In this document: positions 31,691 to 45,016 of the stretch, one piece after another
Layout: the number at the start of each line of letters is the position of its first letter
Position numbering within the stretch: the stretch's first letter is position 1
Assembly: GCA_963678675.1 (NCBI GenBank)
Contig: OY783194.1
Location: forward strand, 34,698,278 to 34,762,277
Length of the DNA stretch: 64,000 nucleotides
Source of the DNA: Xiphydria camelus
Lineage: Eukaryota; Arthropoda; Insecta; Hymenoptera; Xiphydriidae
Direction of reading: 5' to 3'
Program-made: the position numbers and the translations under genes
Notes under the pieces: model-generated
Databases searched by the model: none
Told to the model about the DNA's origin: nothing
The model's input: only the letters and a program-made list of their open reading frames with translations

Positions 31691-34019
31691 ACATTCGGAG
31701 AAATTATTTAATTGAACGCGAAATAACGTACGAGAAAATATTTCCATGTCAAGGTAAAATCCGAACTTCTTCACAGAGAAAATATTTATTCGAAAATGAA
31801 ACTATGGTGAATTTTAATCAATCGCAAAAGCAATCGACCCGATTTTACTACACATTGCATTCAACTATCCACGCCCTATAGGTACCTGTATAACACGAGC
31901 TCCGAACCGATAAACTTTCACGCACGAAACCAACCCCGGCCTCGCGATCCTCGCTCTGGGAAAAAGGCGAGAAAACCGAAGCGGCACCCAGGGGTGCGTA
32001 AATCAGGGGACGATTTCAGGCTCGTGCGTTATCTAAAACGCGGCCACCCAAGGACTCGTCTACTTGGCTCGCACACCCCGATAAATAAATCAAGCCCCGC
32101 AACCCTTTAGCTATTAGCGAAGTGAATCAGTTAGCCTGAAATTGTGCCGAGACGATAAATTTTATGTCGGTAGGTAGATGTATATGGTATATATATATAC
32201 ATGTATACGTTAGGTATAGAGCACGCTCGTTCGCTCGTTCGCCGACGACCGGCATTAAATAGAATTGCGCCGCCGTATAAACAATTGGATCGATAATTTA
32301 AGATCATTATCAACCCCTTTATATTAGTGCCAACCTCGCGGCTGTAAATTCGCCCGTGACCTAAGCGGTTCTCATTTCGCGCGAAGACGGACGAGAGGGT
32401 GGAATCGATATAGGCGTCAGAGCCAAGGAGGGATGGAAGGACTTATGCAAGAATGTACAAATCTTGTACAAATCTTTCGTCATTATTTCTAGCAAATTTG
32501 ACGTGTAATGTAGCTAATGGATTGACGTTAAAGCTCAGGACGTATTATTTTTAACGGTAGTCCTCTGTAATACTCACGAGGTCATTAACAACCTTAATCA
32601 ATTCTCCAATAAATCGATGAAATCGCACTGGACTTTTATTGACCGTCACTGCCGTCCGAACCCCGCCCGTCTTCAACCCTTTAACGCCGAGTGCGTGTGC
32701 GCCAGTCGTAGTCACGCGTGTGACGTCATAATACACCCAGCCGGCCGTGTATGTAAATCAAGGGTAACTGTACACGCGAGCGACATGCTGTACCCGCTTT
32801 TAAATTGCTTTGTTTGATTGGTAGCCGTGCATTAATCATTATTACGCTAATTGCGAGAGAAACGCGGTGTCGATATACAATCCGACAACCTGACGTTGCG
32901 ACCTATGTAGGTCGAGGGGTCGTTATACGACGAAATCGAAAGAGAGAACGCTCCCTACGTTGGATTCGTGATTGGTGATTCACGCCGATCCTCGCTCTGC
33001 GATCGCAATAATTAAAGTGACAACGGAGTACGGAAACGTGTCGACGAATCCGATGTACGAAACGAGCCCACGTTTGCCCCCCCCCCCTGCACTTGAAAAA
33101 CCTTTATCACTTCCTTCCAGAAGAAAAAACGCTCATTATACTTCGGGTTTTCCGCCGCGCCGCGCGCAGATTCCGCGGAGAGAAAAAGGGTTGTAAGCTC
33201 GATAGAGCTGAAGGGTGCGGCGGCTGCGACGAAGTTCTTCGATTACGCATGAGCGGCCGCATGAAAATTAGAAAGGAATCCACGAGAATGAGCAAAAGCC
33301 GCGTAGGTAAAAGCCGCGTGCTCGAGTATTTTCTGCAATTCTCTTCCCCTCTCCCTCGCCCTCTTACCACCCACCACTTTCCGCGGGAAGGCGATAAAAT
33401 GGGCCACTATGCGCCGCGGAAAATTTTACAATCAAGCCCAGACAAGCCCGGCGGTGGTAACCGAGCCGCGCGGCTTTGCTTTTCGCGTTGTAGGTGGCTG
33501 CGCTGCTCCGCGAAGGGTGGTGGTAGTGCGCCACCGCTACCGCTCCGGAGGTGGTTCCCGCTCGCTCCACCGCACACGCCTCGGATATAATAAGTCACGT
33601 GACATTAATATTTGAAAGCAGTCGGTACGTGGATTGCATTCGGAGTGCCCGGCGCTTCTGCTTCGCAATATTCCCTTCTTCCTGCCTTTCGCCTTTTTCT
33701 TTGCCATCTACGTACCCCTCCCCCACGCGGCCCTGACGCCCGCACGGCTCTCGTTCTCATCCCTTTTCATCTTTCTGGCGAACATCTATTATCGCTGAAG
33801 CTGTAGACTTTAAACGTCTTTGTACGGAGGGATAATACTACTGTCTCTCTTTCCGGCTATCTCGATGAGCCACTGACTCTGAGTAGGTATTATACACGGA
33901 ATTTGGCCTCGTCTCATCATCGTATTATCGTTCTCCAGAAAAAAAAAAATGTGATTTGAGTAGATGTTTACACTTGAGGAGGAATTATTAAATTTGTATT
34001 CGCGGAGCGGTTGTCGAAT
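31691..34019. other. unassigned CpG-rich sequence
   Basis: A C homopolymer lies at about 33078-33088. The 165-codon frame at 33093-33590 has overlapping counterparts on the other strand and no motif. No gene supported. Confidence 0.35.
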
Positions 34020-34163
34020 GTATTATACACACTGGTATTGGTACCAGCCACCACTTTTGGTATTGGATAACAATGGCGTAAGACTAAATGACACCAAATG
34101 TGGTACATGTAGGTCCACACCGGTGAAATGATGTTAAAAATTAACACCACTTTTTTACTGTAC
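34020..34163 (-). mobile_element. family B repeat, copy 3
   Basis: On the minus strand it begins TACAGTAAAAAAGTGGTGTT and continues AATTTTTAACATCATTTCAC, CGGTGTGGACCTACATG, ACATTTGGTGTCATTTAGTC and CCAAAAGTGG, aligning with the other family B copies. The AGTAAAAAA end is the same as in the nested copy at 63339. Confidence 0.75.
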
Positions 34164-34919
34164 AGGAATACTCGTTCGGGCCGAACGTATTTCACTTACG
34201 TTCGATTAATTACGCAGGGAGACCCGAGTTACGAGGAAATCGATCGACGAGAGAAGCGAGTCCGAGATGGTCGCTTGTACACGGTAGCTCTATAACCCAG
34301 TAATAAACCCATGTACACGCCAGTTCGCGGTACTTCGGAGGTTGGATTCGAGATGTTGGAATTTAACCAGATGCTACACGTGTCTTGGTCTAGTTCGGCG
34401 CCAGACTACCGCCGGCTTGACTAACGACGATTTCGTAAGGAACACGTGAACGATTTTTCTCCGCCGCGTCAAGAAGCCTTCCCTCGACTCTTCACGCGAT
34501 CTCGTCATCGCGCGGTGTATAATCTTCATCGGCAGAAAAAAAAAGCCGGAGACCCGCGAGGATCGTTCGCTTTTCGTATACACATATATATACGAGTTCA
34601 TACGTTACGCGGTTCAAATTGATTTTTAATCATAGCCCCTGCCGTCGACACTGTTATTCCTAGAGACTCTCGAAGCTTGTCACCTGCCTGCGAATTAGAA
34701 CTCTGGATAATAACACACTGCGCTCGGGTTGACGTGCGGGATATTTGGAATCGATCCAAAGGAAACACTATGTAACTTTGTAAATAATCTTCGGAGCTAC
34801 TGGCACACTTTTCCAAGTGAGATTTATTCGATAATAAGTCGTGTAATTGTGACAATATGAAGGCGCCGAAAGTGACCAAATTTTAAAAGCTCCGTCACTC
34901 CGGAAAACGATTTGAAATA
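34164..34919. other. unassigned sequence with one AT-richer minus-strand frame
   Basis: A minus-strand frame of about 93 codons at 34598-34879 is less CpG-driven than most but opens with TTG and has no recognisable domain. I cannot support it as a gene. Confidence 0.3.
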
Positions 34920-35101
34920 CACGGAGAAAAATTTACGGTAACCATTTTCACAATCCATGTGGTAAGCTTGAATTATTGCGAGTAGTTAGTAAAAGTACAG
35001 CAAGAGTGGCAATATTTTTAACGAACATTGACGTATTTATCGTACTGAACGTTATATGCTGCAATAATTCAATATTACCACACATATTGTAAGAATAGCA
35101 G
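34920..35101. mobile_element. palindromic MITE-like element (family L)
   Basis: CAATCCATGTGGTAAGCTTG followed by AATTATTGC (left) and GCAATAATTCAATATTACCA followed by CACATATTG (right) are imperfect inverted copies around about 80 bp. The outer left sequence ACACGGAGAAAAA resembles a decayed CACTGAGAAAA end. Limits are approximate. No protein. Confidence 0.55.
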
Positions 35102-38100
35102 ATGCAAAGAGAAATTCTAGAAACCTTCGACGGTTTTTTCCGTTCGAAAGAAGCCTGGCCTCTTCCCCCTCCGCCCCGCAAAATCATCACTAATACGCGC
35201 CAGTGAATAAGATACGGGCAGCGCGCATTTCCCGGTTCCCGGGTCCGCGATATTTCAAGCGGATGAACCGAGCCGGGGCCGAGCCAAGGCGGCTTTAGAA
35301 ATGGAATACCGCACTTTATGTTTTATGCGATAGATCAGCTAGCGAGACTGTCATACGCCGCCGCGTCTCGGGGATAAAGTAAGATAGACGGATGCACCTT
35401 CGTGTGTGCGGATACGCCGCGGATAAATTCAACGTTACGTCTCGTGGCTTTGCCGTTTTACCTATAGGCACCGCCCGTCCTCCCACGATCAGGGGTGCTC
35501 AATCTCGCGGCTTTGGAATGCTGCCGCGAGTTGTCAGCGAGGTCGTATTTTGGCGGCTCAGGAATTTTCTGGCTGTCGCTTCGGGGAGCGAATGTAACCG
35601 ATTGAACGAATTTTGGGATTCATTCTGGGACGAGAGAATCGAATTGGTTTGCTTTTCTTTGAAGAAAAAAGAATTTCACGCAACGAATAAAATGATAATG
35701 AATACAAAACTGTGCCATTTTCTAATTTTGCCGATCGAAACCTTCTCGAAGAAAACCCACGTAGTCCTGCAAACGAGGGTGAAGCTGCGCACCTCCTCGT
35801 GGTAGAATGCATAAAACATAGGAACAGATAGTGGCATAGCGCTCGGATGCGGACTCCCTCCCGGATCCGCGAAGTAAAAACTCACCCCGAATGTGATGTA
35901 TGCATGCGAATACATCGCGCACACATCCTCCATGCTACACAAGCCCCCGTAACGCCTTTCTCAACCGTCGTCTCTTTTATTGGCGTTCTCCTGAGAACTG
36001 GTAATAGCGGAGCGCGCGCGCGCGACTTGGAGAACACGAAGCTGTACCGGTAATCGTGCTCGGAGGATATCCGCGGTTCTATCTTTAGTTTTTCCGCGGC
36101 GACGTGAAAATATCATCCAGCGTGTCGCATATGACTGCGTTTAAAAGAGGAGGAAAATCGTCGTGTCGACTTTGTCGGCGTTGGAAAAAAATAATGCGAT
36201 CCTTGTCATGACTTTCTGACTCTCCAATTTGGCAATCGCGGTAATTTGTGTAATTAGAAAAATAAGGATACTCTCTCTCTAATTTTTCTTTTGGGTAACG
36301 ATAATAAAAAATATTCGGTACGTAATACTTGGCAAAATATAACGTAGACGTCGACCCGCCCCAAGAATGGTCTCGGTCCTGATTCGAAAAGGACGAGATC
36401 CCTCCGAATTTAGGTTTTACGGCGCCCTGATGACGACCCCCGATTGCACAATCGTTAGCAAGTGCCGAAGCGGACGAAACCGCGCGGAATCGTCGAGGTT
36501 GTGTTGTACAATTACAAGATCGAGAAAGTTTATGCTTTATAAATTGTTCTTCCGCGGAATCATTAATATACCAACCGCACGTCGGCATCGGCGGCCGGGG
36601 CCTTCGAGGCGTAATGATTTTTAACACGAAAAACCACGACCGTTTTTGTTCGTTAGCCCGTACGTTTCGATTAGGCTAAATTATAGGCCCTTGATTACCC
36701 GAGCGGAAGGGCGGGTTGGGAGTTGTAAGAAAGTCCGAGAGACGCCGCGCGGCCTTGTCGTCGTAAAAGTCCGATAATCTAACTGGATCGACCGCAGTAT
36801 CGAGGAACTCTCGTAATATCGCCCGGTAGCGGTCATAAATCCTGCGGTCGCGCGGAAGCCGTATCTTGTTTCGATCGAGACCCCCCCACTCGGACGCTGC
36901 ACACTCGATACCCGTATTGCATCTGGATCGATCATCGCATTGCACAAGAGAATCGCGAATGTAATATGGCTACTCGATAAAAGTATACTCGATTAAGGGC
37001 CGTCTTTTAACATCTTTGGTAGTTGGTAAAAGTGACACAATTCTAAGGGGATCGTAATATTTCTTTTTCTACTTATTTTTATACACTGTAATGAAATTAT
37101 TTTAATCGATCGTATCAGATTATTTCTAGGCCGCTACAGCGCGGTTTTTTTTCATCTGATCCTCGAAAAATTTATTATAAATTTGAGAAACTTCTAGGAA
37201 ATATTACCTTTTTTTGATGGCACGCTAGTTCAACAAATGTGATTATTGTTCAATGAAATTTCAGTGCTTACTGAATGACTCTAAATAATTAATAAATCAG
37301 GACTGAATACTGATTCAGCGATTTTTATCTGATCAATCGGTCTACTCTGACTAATTATCGCCTGGAAAATTCCTATGAGCTAATTTAAAATCCCCAAAGC
37401 GAAAAGACGCCCTTTAAATCAAAAGAAATACCTACATCCAGTCGAGCAAATTATCTCGCATTTTCGAACAAACAAGCGTTAAGGGAGTGAGAAATTCCGT
37501 AGAGCGGCGTAACGAGTGTTCGACACGCGGAATATCACGGACGGAATATATCTCCGTGCCGAGAAATTTGTTTCGGCATTATTCTCCTTGTTAGCTTCCA
37601 CCTTTGGAACCTAGCTACACGTGTACACAGGTACATAGTCGACGAATCAATGGTTCAGAGAGATACGGCTGCAGCGAAACGAGGTTCGTATTCCTTTTGT
37701 TCCTGTCGGATTCGCGGAAAATAATTTTAATTAAGGTAGAATATACGTTTGTTGCACGGGATTCGTATTTACCGTGGGTATCGTCGTATTTAAAACGAAG
37801 AGTGCGCGAGTGTAGGGGTGGAAGGTGGGAGAGCATTCGCGAGAAATAAATCGCGAGCTGGCGAGCGCGTACGGAACGAAGCAATGCCTTTTTTAACAAC
37901 GCAAATTCGAGAAAGCACGCGGAAACGGGAGTACAAGAAATAGAAGAAAGCCGCCTTCCATAATATAATCGTCATATACGCGCGTGTGTGATGGTCATTT
38001 TTTTATCGTCCGAGCTGGTTTCGAATTTTCGAAAGACGGCGTCCCGTATCGTTAAAAGCCGATACGCGTCGGGAAAAACACGCCTCGCGGAGCGGAGAGC

Positions 38101-39351
38101 TTGCCTTTTAGGGCAATTATTGTCTTTCGGATCGTACAAATGGATCGGGACACCTGATCCATAGATCCAGGTTATTAGACGCGCGCGGCGCGGCATTCAG
38201 GTCGCGCACCTGCCTCACCTGTTGCCGCAAAACATTATCTCCCTTCGCCAACGTTCCTCGAGAGAACCGCAGTGACCATCTTTTGCCGACAGACGACAAG
38301 TGCATTCGACGTATTTACGCTTGCACTGAAAAGTGCATCGCGGAAATTCCTGCGATGTGACGCGACGCGATACGCTTTTGCGCGTTAGCATTGTCGATAT
38401 ACAGGTGCCCACAATCCGTGGAGTAAGATTGATAACGCGAAAGTACGAAGGCGCATCGCATCGATGTCGTACTGCCCTCGCTCTTTATGACATTCGTCCA
38501 CGTATTTTCCTACGCAATTTCGAGAGCCAAGATTTGGTATTCACGCGAGCAACAAATCCCCCGGTATATGTAAATAATCGTGTCGAAACAGAACGTGGCG
38601 GTTGTTCGGCTACAATATTCGCTTCTCGACGGACGTTACATACGCAACTTTGTCGCGCGTACGAAAAATAAAAAGTGCGTTCGAACCTAACCTGTACGAA
38701 TTCTCCGTGTAGATCCCACCCGCGCTGAGCCGCTCGACGTCCGGCAGCATCGTAAGACACGATCAGCTGGAGAGATTCTCAATACTGTTCCATTCGCACA
38801 ATTCACAGGACAAACCCGACACACCGAGCAAAACGAACACTTTTCACGGAGACTCATTCGAAACGTTCGCCCACGCCCTCCGATAAATTCGTACGCTCTC
38901 TGTGCGAAATCGACAGTTTTTCCGTTCGTGCGAAACGCGGGCGCTGCATCGCGGTAGTTCGCGCCACCGCCACTGCCAGTCGCGCCGCCACCTGCCAGGC
39001 TTTCGCGTTCGCCAAGTTCACGCGGTGCGGGATCTCTTTTTCATCTCGGAACGAATTACTCACTTTTCCCCTTTGCCCGCGACAAATTGCTCGCTTTTCT
39101 CTGCGCCCAGCTCGAGGCTCGCGGTTCTCTCCGCGGGAGGGAGGAAGAGGACAGTGCGTAGACTCGCATAAACACGTTCGCAGCGAGAGCGTGTGTGCGG
39201 CGCGAGCTGTGCGAACGCGTAAGTATAGATATACATTGTATCTAGTCTGTGCGTCGCAGTGGATTATGCAAGGCTCTCTGTTTACGGACGTCTATTCAGA
39301 GCTCGAATTCTCGAGCTCACGCGAGAAACTTTCGTATACGAATCTTTCATT
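35102..39351. other. unassigned sequence
   Basis: A 4.2-kb stretch with no repeat family recognised. The 180-codon minus-strand frame at 36085-36627 is the longest open frame here but has no motif, and its splice context was not resolved. No gene supported. Confidence 0.3.
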
Positions 39352-39442
39352 TTAACCCGGGATTGGTCGTGTTAATTTCAATACATAAGAGATGGCGTGT
39401 TATGTTAGACAACATCTAACAACGCGACCAATCTCGGGTTAA
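39352..39442. mobile_element. 91-bp hairpin, small MITE-like element
   Basis: TTAACCCGGGATTGGTCGTG and CGCGACCAATCTCGGGTTAA are inverted copies with few mismatches, enclosing about 50 bp. The unit could form a hairpin of about 22 bp. It lies about 500 bp upstream of the candidate exon at 39943, so it could instead be part of a promoter region. Only one copy is seen here. Confidence 0.5.
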
Positions 39443-39942
39443 CCAATAAAGCAACGGATCGAACGGAATGGCCTCAACGAGATTGGCGAGATTCAAAGTA
39501 TCGTATACGAAGGTTGGTCGCATAAGTTTGAGAATCGCGGGGCCCTGTGCTGGAGCCTCGAAAGTTGACAGGTTCAGACGAGTCAACGTACCTTGCCTGC
39601 AGGAAACGTACATTGCGTTCGGGTTACGTGCGTCCCGTGAATGTCGTTCCGAGTCGCGACGGCGGTGAGATTGATAGACCTAGTCTAACCTGATCTAACT
39701 TTTTAAAAGTGACCGTTCGATCGATTCGGCAAGTGTCGAGGGAACATCATACTTTCCTTTCATTGAACGGGAAAGCCATCTTGACACGTGGTGGTTCGTA
39801 TTATCGATTTCGTGCGCGTTTCGCGTCGTGTGTTTCGTGTGACGATTTATCTGGACGGAACGATTGGAAGATCAATGTTACGCGTATTAGTGACGGAGTG
39901 ATTTCGGGCAAAGTCGCGGTTAACCTAACTTTTTTGAGTAAA

Positions 39943-40155
39943 ATGTCGATTGCTTCGAATGCGATTGTCGTCCCTCGAGAAGAAAAACTTTGGAAAAACG
40001 TTAAAAGATTGCTAGAGTTCGACGAAATTGCAGTAGAAGTCATTTTCGAACACGAGTTTTCGACCCCCGAGAAGGAAAATCTCGTAAAGATGGGAAAGGA
40101 TTGCCGAGAAGAGACGGGAGTACAGATCATCACGGGATGGGCTGTCTTCAAAATC
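39943..40155 (+). CDS. candidate coding exon, 71 codons, product unknown
   Basis: An ATG at 39943 opens 71 in-frame codons ending at AAAATC, directly followed by the donor-like GTGAGTACC at 40156. The predicted peptide starts MSIASNAIVVPREEKLWKN and continues with a balanced composition (RLLEFDEIAVEVIFEHEF, then GVQIITGWAVFKI). This is unlike the arginine-rich translations elsewhere. The frame is open upstream to 39709, but that part reads like untranslated sequence. CCTAACTTTTTTGAG just before the ATG could be an acceptor or 5' UTR. No downstream exon was found and the family is not recognised. Confidence 0.35.
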
Positions 40156-42029
40156 GTGAGTACCTTCCTCCATATAATCGAAAGAGCGTACAGCATCACC
40201 GCCTAACGACTCGAACGGATTTCGTGCGTGTTCGGCATCGAGCGTTTCGAACCCCGATTTATCGGTGCGGAACGGATGGAAAATAAATATTCCGCGTCGC
40301 AAAAAAATGTAGAGAGCCCTGAGCCGACGGAACCGCGTAACGATCGAGCGGACTTAATGACCGGTGGATTAGTGACAGGCAGGATGAATCGATCGAGAGC
40401 GTTGGAGCGGCGGTTCCACGCCAGAAGGCAAAAAGCAGCGACAGCCGCGTGCTCTCGAAAAGCCGCGGCGATCTGATTGATGATTGCCAACCGATAATTA
40501 AAAACACAAGACGATCGACCCGGCCTTGGGGAGTAGGAACGATATTAGTCTCGAATCTCGGATAAATCTGGTTGAATACGGAGCGTCTTTGGACGTTTGG
40601 AGGATAACTCGAAATTTTGTAGGAAGTGAAATATTCTAATGGCACAATTTATTCCCACACGACACTCCAGATATACGTAAATGTGCGTAAATTATACAGC
40701 AACTTTAGGTATTTGCGTCATTAAATAATTTCAAACTAATACAAATAAAACGCAAAATATCTATTCAACATATCGTCAATTTTTCGTAGATATATTGCTA
40801 CAGTACTGACAACCTCACGGCTCAGCGTGAAATTGAATTTGTAAAATCGAAATACGGCGATCCCCCGGGGCGAGACCGCGAAACGTCTCAAATATAATAT
40901 ATCGCCTCGCGTTACATAAGACTCGCACGGCGTTTCGCGTGTCTCCGCGGCAGGATGCGCGCGGCACGGCTTACTTTTATTTCCACTTCAGGCAGGGTAC
41001 AAAGCAGGCACGGTCGCACCTCGTCGGATCATTTTAGACCGTTCATTTCGTCGAACGCTTTTTTTTCCCCCGAAAGCGTTCACAACACCGGGATTGGTTA
41101 ATGGAGCCGAAGTAACGGTTTCAACGGATCCCTTTTAATGGCCAGGAATTAGGGGACGAGTGTGGATAGATGGCGGGGCGTGTGCGACCGGAGCGCGCGT
41201 GATTATTAGAAAACCGAAGAGTCGGAAAGACGCTAATGGAAATATAATTGTCATAGCGGAGCTCGGATGGAGTATTATCGAGGGTTTATCCCCGCGCGAA
41301 CGAATCGCTCCACGGCTGGCCCGGTCGGGCGCTTTTCAGAAGTCGTCGATCCGTCGAATGAGCTCGAAAAAAAAGAGGGGGCGACCATCGGCCGGTGGAT
41401 CTCATCGCGACGCAGGATCGCTCGCTAATTGGTCAATTCGTCATCCCCTCACAAATCTTATTACGAACATTGAGCGAAAAATGGCACATCATGGGCGCGC
41501 GTGCACGCGAGTGACTCACGCTTTAAAATGTACCGCGACGCGAGGTCTCGTGGTCGGAAGAGGGGTGGCGGGGGCTTCGTAATTATCGATTATACAATTA
41601 ACATCTCACGGCCCGAATTCACGAACGCGCAACACCCACGCGATATAAAAATGTGCGTCGTTATCCCTTTAACGCCCGACGTCCTTCGTCGCACGATCGT
41701 CGTGCAACCGCGGGTGGCCGGCCCTTCGGGTACTTTGAAGGGTGAACGCAGCGCATACGACACGAAACCTGTGTCCGCGTATATCTGTAAAGGGGAAAGT
41801 AAGTCGTAGTCATTACGGCGGAAAAAATGTACTCGGACGTGGATTTACCGAGAATTTATTTCTAGTAGCTACTTCGGTTGGTGTTTCGGTAACTGGAGAA
41901 ATAATTGGAACTGCAATTTGACTCGTTAAAAAGAAACTTTCACTGCCAGCACGAAGGCAATTCCCCGTTAAAAAATGATCATCTCCGTTAATAAAAAATC
42001 AGCCCTCCTAATCCAGTATCTCATTCGTA
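40156..42029. other. unassigned sequence after the candidate exon
   Basis: If 39943-40155 is an exon this would start its intron. No matching downstream exon is evident. The 140-codon frame at 41160-41582 has no motif. Confidence 0.3.
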
Positions 42030-42257
42030 TCCTGAGAAAAAATTTTGCTTTAATTAACTATCGATGAAGTTCAATACGACGAATCTCACGGTACAATAAT
42101 AATTGTTTCAGTGGCATAAGGATTCAAGAAGAAATAAAGTTGAAGCAATGAAATTAAAGTTGAAACAAGTGAATATCTACTCGAAACAATTACACCGTAA
42201 GGTTCGCCGTATTCAACCTCACCGATGGTTGAATGAAGGAAATATTTTTTTTCAGCG
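42030..42257. mobile_element. family H MITE, copy 2
   Basis: Starts TCCTGAGAAAAAATTTTGCT and ends TTTTTTTTCAGCG, with TA on both sides. The arms CTATCGATGAAGTTCAATAC and GTATTCAACCTCACCGATGG pair as in copy 1 (27890-28134). The middle holds GAAGCAATGAAATTAAAGTT in place of the CT run of copy 1. Confidence 0.8.
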
Positions 42258-43097
42258 TATTGCAATCCACGCGCCCATCTTACTCTTAAGTGAATAATCT
42301 AGAGTGCCTAGAGGGATTTCGCATCACGACGCGGACTTCAGGTACATTGCTGATTGCTCGTATCGTTATCGTCATCGCCGTCATTATCAGGCGAACCGGT
42401 AATTCCTATACACCAGAAGGCGAGCGCGTCCGGAATCGCGGTCTCGCGAAGTGACAAAGAACGTAATGACGACTGTAATGAGAAGGCTGGGAGGGCTACC
42501 GATCCTCCGGGGCATCCGATTTGAACGATCGTTCTTGCCTCGTAATTTCTTCTCCTTCTTCTTCTTCTTCTCCCTCGCGGCCAGCGGCGCGAGCAAATAG
42601 ACGCGGTGGACCCCGGGGCTCGCGCGGTGGATGCGGGATTCTGATTATCATGCGCGTAATCGGTCTGCGTTCCGTTGCAGTGGGTCAGTCTCGTCGCACG
42701 AAACGGAAAGTCGAAACGCTGAGGGGGGATGGAGACGAGCCGTGCCTTTGGCATTTTAATGGTAACCCATTATATCGCGTGGCAGCTTTAATCGGGCATC
42801 ATCTTCCAAACCCGATGAGCGGCTCGCTAACGCTGACTTAATGAAATTATAATTCCACAGGACCGAAATGAGAGTCAGCTCCGCCAAATGGTGGACATTA
42901 GGAAAGCGTGTACAGGCGTCGTGTATGACTATAGATATCTACCCGGGGTCCTGCCTATCTCTTGCGCTGATGTCAATATAATGGGACGATTCTTCGAACC
43001 CCGTTCAACGGCTCAGGGCAACGTATAAACTGCTCCGTCTCGGTTCAGGTTAGATCAGATTGGGTTGAATCCGAGAAGTCGATCGAGTGTGAAGCGC
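42258..43097. other. unassigned CpG-rich sequence
   Basis: A CTT triplet run lies at about 42550-42572. The opposing frames at 42338-42841 overlap this run and have no motif. Confidence 0.35.
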
Positions 43098-43392
43098 ACG
43101 GGAAGAAATGATTTTGCAGTCTCGACAAAACTGGGTTTTGCTGAGAACTTTTTGCTGTCGTGACAAAAATATTATCTGTGGCAGCGAAAGATATGTCTAA
43201 TATATAATAGAGTAAATGTAACTGAAGTTTTTTCGGTAAAAATGTTTGCTCTATCCCGGTAAATATTTCTACCACCACACACACACATTTGACATATCTC
43301 TTGCTACCACAGATAATATTTTCGTCACGATAGCAACAAGTTCTCAGCAAAACTCAGTTTTGCCGAGACTGCAAAATCATTTTTTTCCATGC
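43098..43392. mobile_element. long-inverted-repeat MITE (family K)
   Basis: About 295 bp with arms of roughly 100 bp. The left arm has GAAATGATTTTGCAGTCTCG, ACAAAACTGGGTTTTGCTGA and GAACTTTTTGCTGTCG. The right arm ends with CGAGACTGCAAAATCATTTT. The arms differ at about one position in ten. TGTGTGTGTGG-type repeats lie near the centre. No coding capacity. Confidence 0.8.
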
Positions 43393-44787
43393 ATTCGTTC
43401 GAAGCGGATCGTCCACCTTCATTTCACATATACTCCCCGATAATCTGTGCCTGATCATCGGCCTTGAGCGCTCCCCGCTTTGCGAGCAAGAAGTCAAGGA
43501 CGAAACTCCCCTCCGAGTGAAGTCTCTTCGGCAGGTATCAGCGATTTCTTCTCCCTTCTTTTTTCAACGCGTAAATTCGCCACGGCGGAGGCCCGTAATA
43601 AAGTTACACAGTTATTTCCAGTTGGTTATCGTAAAAGTTCGAGGGTGTCGCGGGATGTTCCGCGTATAGCTCCGGGGGACAATCAGTTGAAGAATGCCAT
43701 TTTGATATCGTTCGAGGGACGGGGGTTACGGCGAGTCGCTGGGGGGGGACGAACGGCGAGCGGTGTCCTATGAAATTTGATGAATCTCGATGAACAAAGG
43801 GCCGCGCTCGGCATACTTTCATCTTCGCCGAACTGTGCGCGATGAGCTTTTCATCTCGGGATAACCGTTGTATCCCGCGTCCGCATCGTATTTTTGGTTG
43901 GCCGAAGCGTCCCCCCGCGAACGGGGCGGCGGGAGGGTTTCGGCTCTTCCGCGCCCGCGGTTCTTTACGAGAGCGGGAGAGGAAACGAATTTCGGGTAAG
44001 TCGCCGGGGAACGAGGTATGCGGCTCCGGTCGGTCCCTCCGCTGATTGCAAAATAATTGAACAGTCCGGACGATCGACCAGGATCGGTAGTTCGTATCGG
44101 TCTTATTGGCTGGCGCTTGGGGAGGGGGAGACTTCGGTCCGGTAATGCGTTTTTAAAGACCGTCCTCCGCGCCGATGATGGTGGAGTGGGGTGGATGGGG
44201 AGGGCGGATGCAGGGAACGGGGGGAAGTTCGTTGACGGATTACCGGCAGCGATCGGCCCTCCGAACTAATCAATAATCGTGAGCTTCGACCACCGACTAT
44301 TATATACCCCGGAGCCGGGAGATCATTATTTCTCTTTCGTTTCGTCGTCGCTTCACTTTGTTCTACGGGTATAATGACAAGTTATCATTATAAACGTATT
44401 ACGCAGTCGCCGCGTGTTCTCGAAATATTCCGACATCTTCTCGTCCAATCGGATTCCGCGGTCTCGAAGGGGCGATCGATGCTATCTGCGGCGATATCGG
44501 AAATCGTCCCTGTACCGCGCCGGATAACGACGATCGTAATTATACGGCGACGCGTGTTACGATGGTCTGCTTCCAGGGACCATCGATCATGGTTTATCCA
44601 ACGGTTTTGGAACGAGGAATTCGTGACGGCGGATGGAGTGTATAGCGATCCGAGATAATTAGGTTCACTGCTTAAACGCGCGATATGTCTCGAGATAAAA
44701 TTCACGGTATCTATGTACATAGTGCCATAGAATGACTAGTGAATTTGACTCGCGAAGAGACTCATCCGCGCGACGAAGTCTATCGCA
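43393..44787. other. unassigned CpG-rich sequence
   Basis: Overlapping frames on both strands without motifs. No repeat family recognised. Confidence 0.35.
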
Positions 44788-45016
44788 TATGAACCTAAAT
44801 TGACTAATCAGTCTCATCAGGAAAGAAACTCGAATCACTATTATCTCGATATCTATATATAAGCTTTTCATTCATACTTATGTAATACTTTTTTGAAAAC
44901 TACACTTTAATCTACAACACAGACCAGCTATACCAATGTAAGCTAAAAGTTCAAAAATAATGAGATAACGGTGATTGAAATTTCTTTCCTGGCGAGTAAG
45001 TTCAGCTTTATACCAT
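44788..45016. mobile_element. family C MITE, copy 2
   Basis: The left end ATATGAACCTAAATTGACTA carries an extra about 15 bp compared with the consensus before CAGGAAAGAAACTCGAATCA. The right end is AATTTCTTTCCTGGCGAGTA followed by AGTTCAGCTTTATACCAT. The interior contains GTAATACTTTTTTGAAAACT. It abuts copy 3 directly. Confidence 0.75.

Noticed and set aside
34598..34879. 93-codon minus-strand frame, less CpG-driven than its neighbours
   Set aside because: It opens with TTG rather than ATG, has no motif and no clear splice sites.
36085..36627. 180-codon minus-strand frame
   Set aside because: Partly protein-like composition but no recognisable motif, and no exon boundaries I could support.
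44760..44820. Minus-strand CUGAUGAGACUGAUUAGUC, resembling a hammerhead core plus stem II
   Set aside because: GAAA is replaced by AAUUUA and no stem I or III is found.
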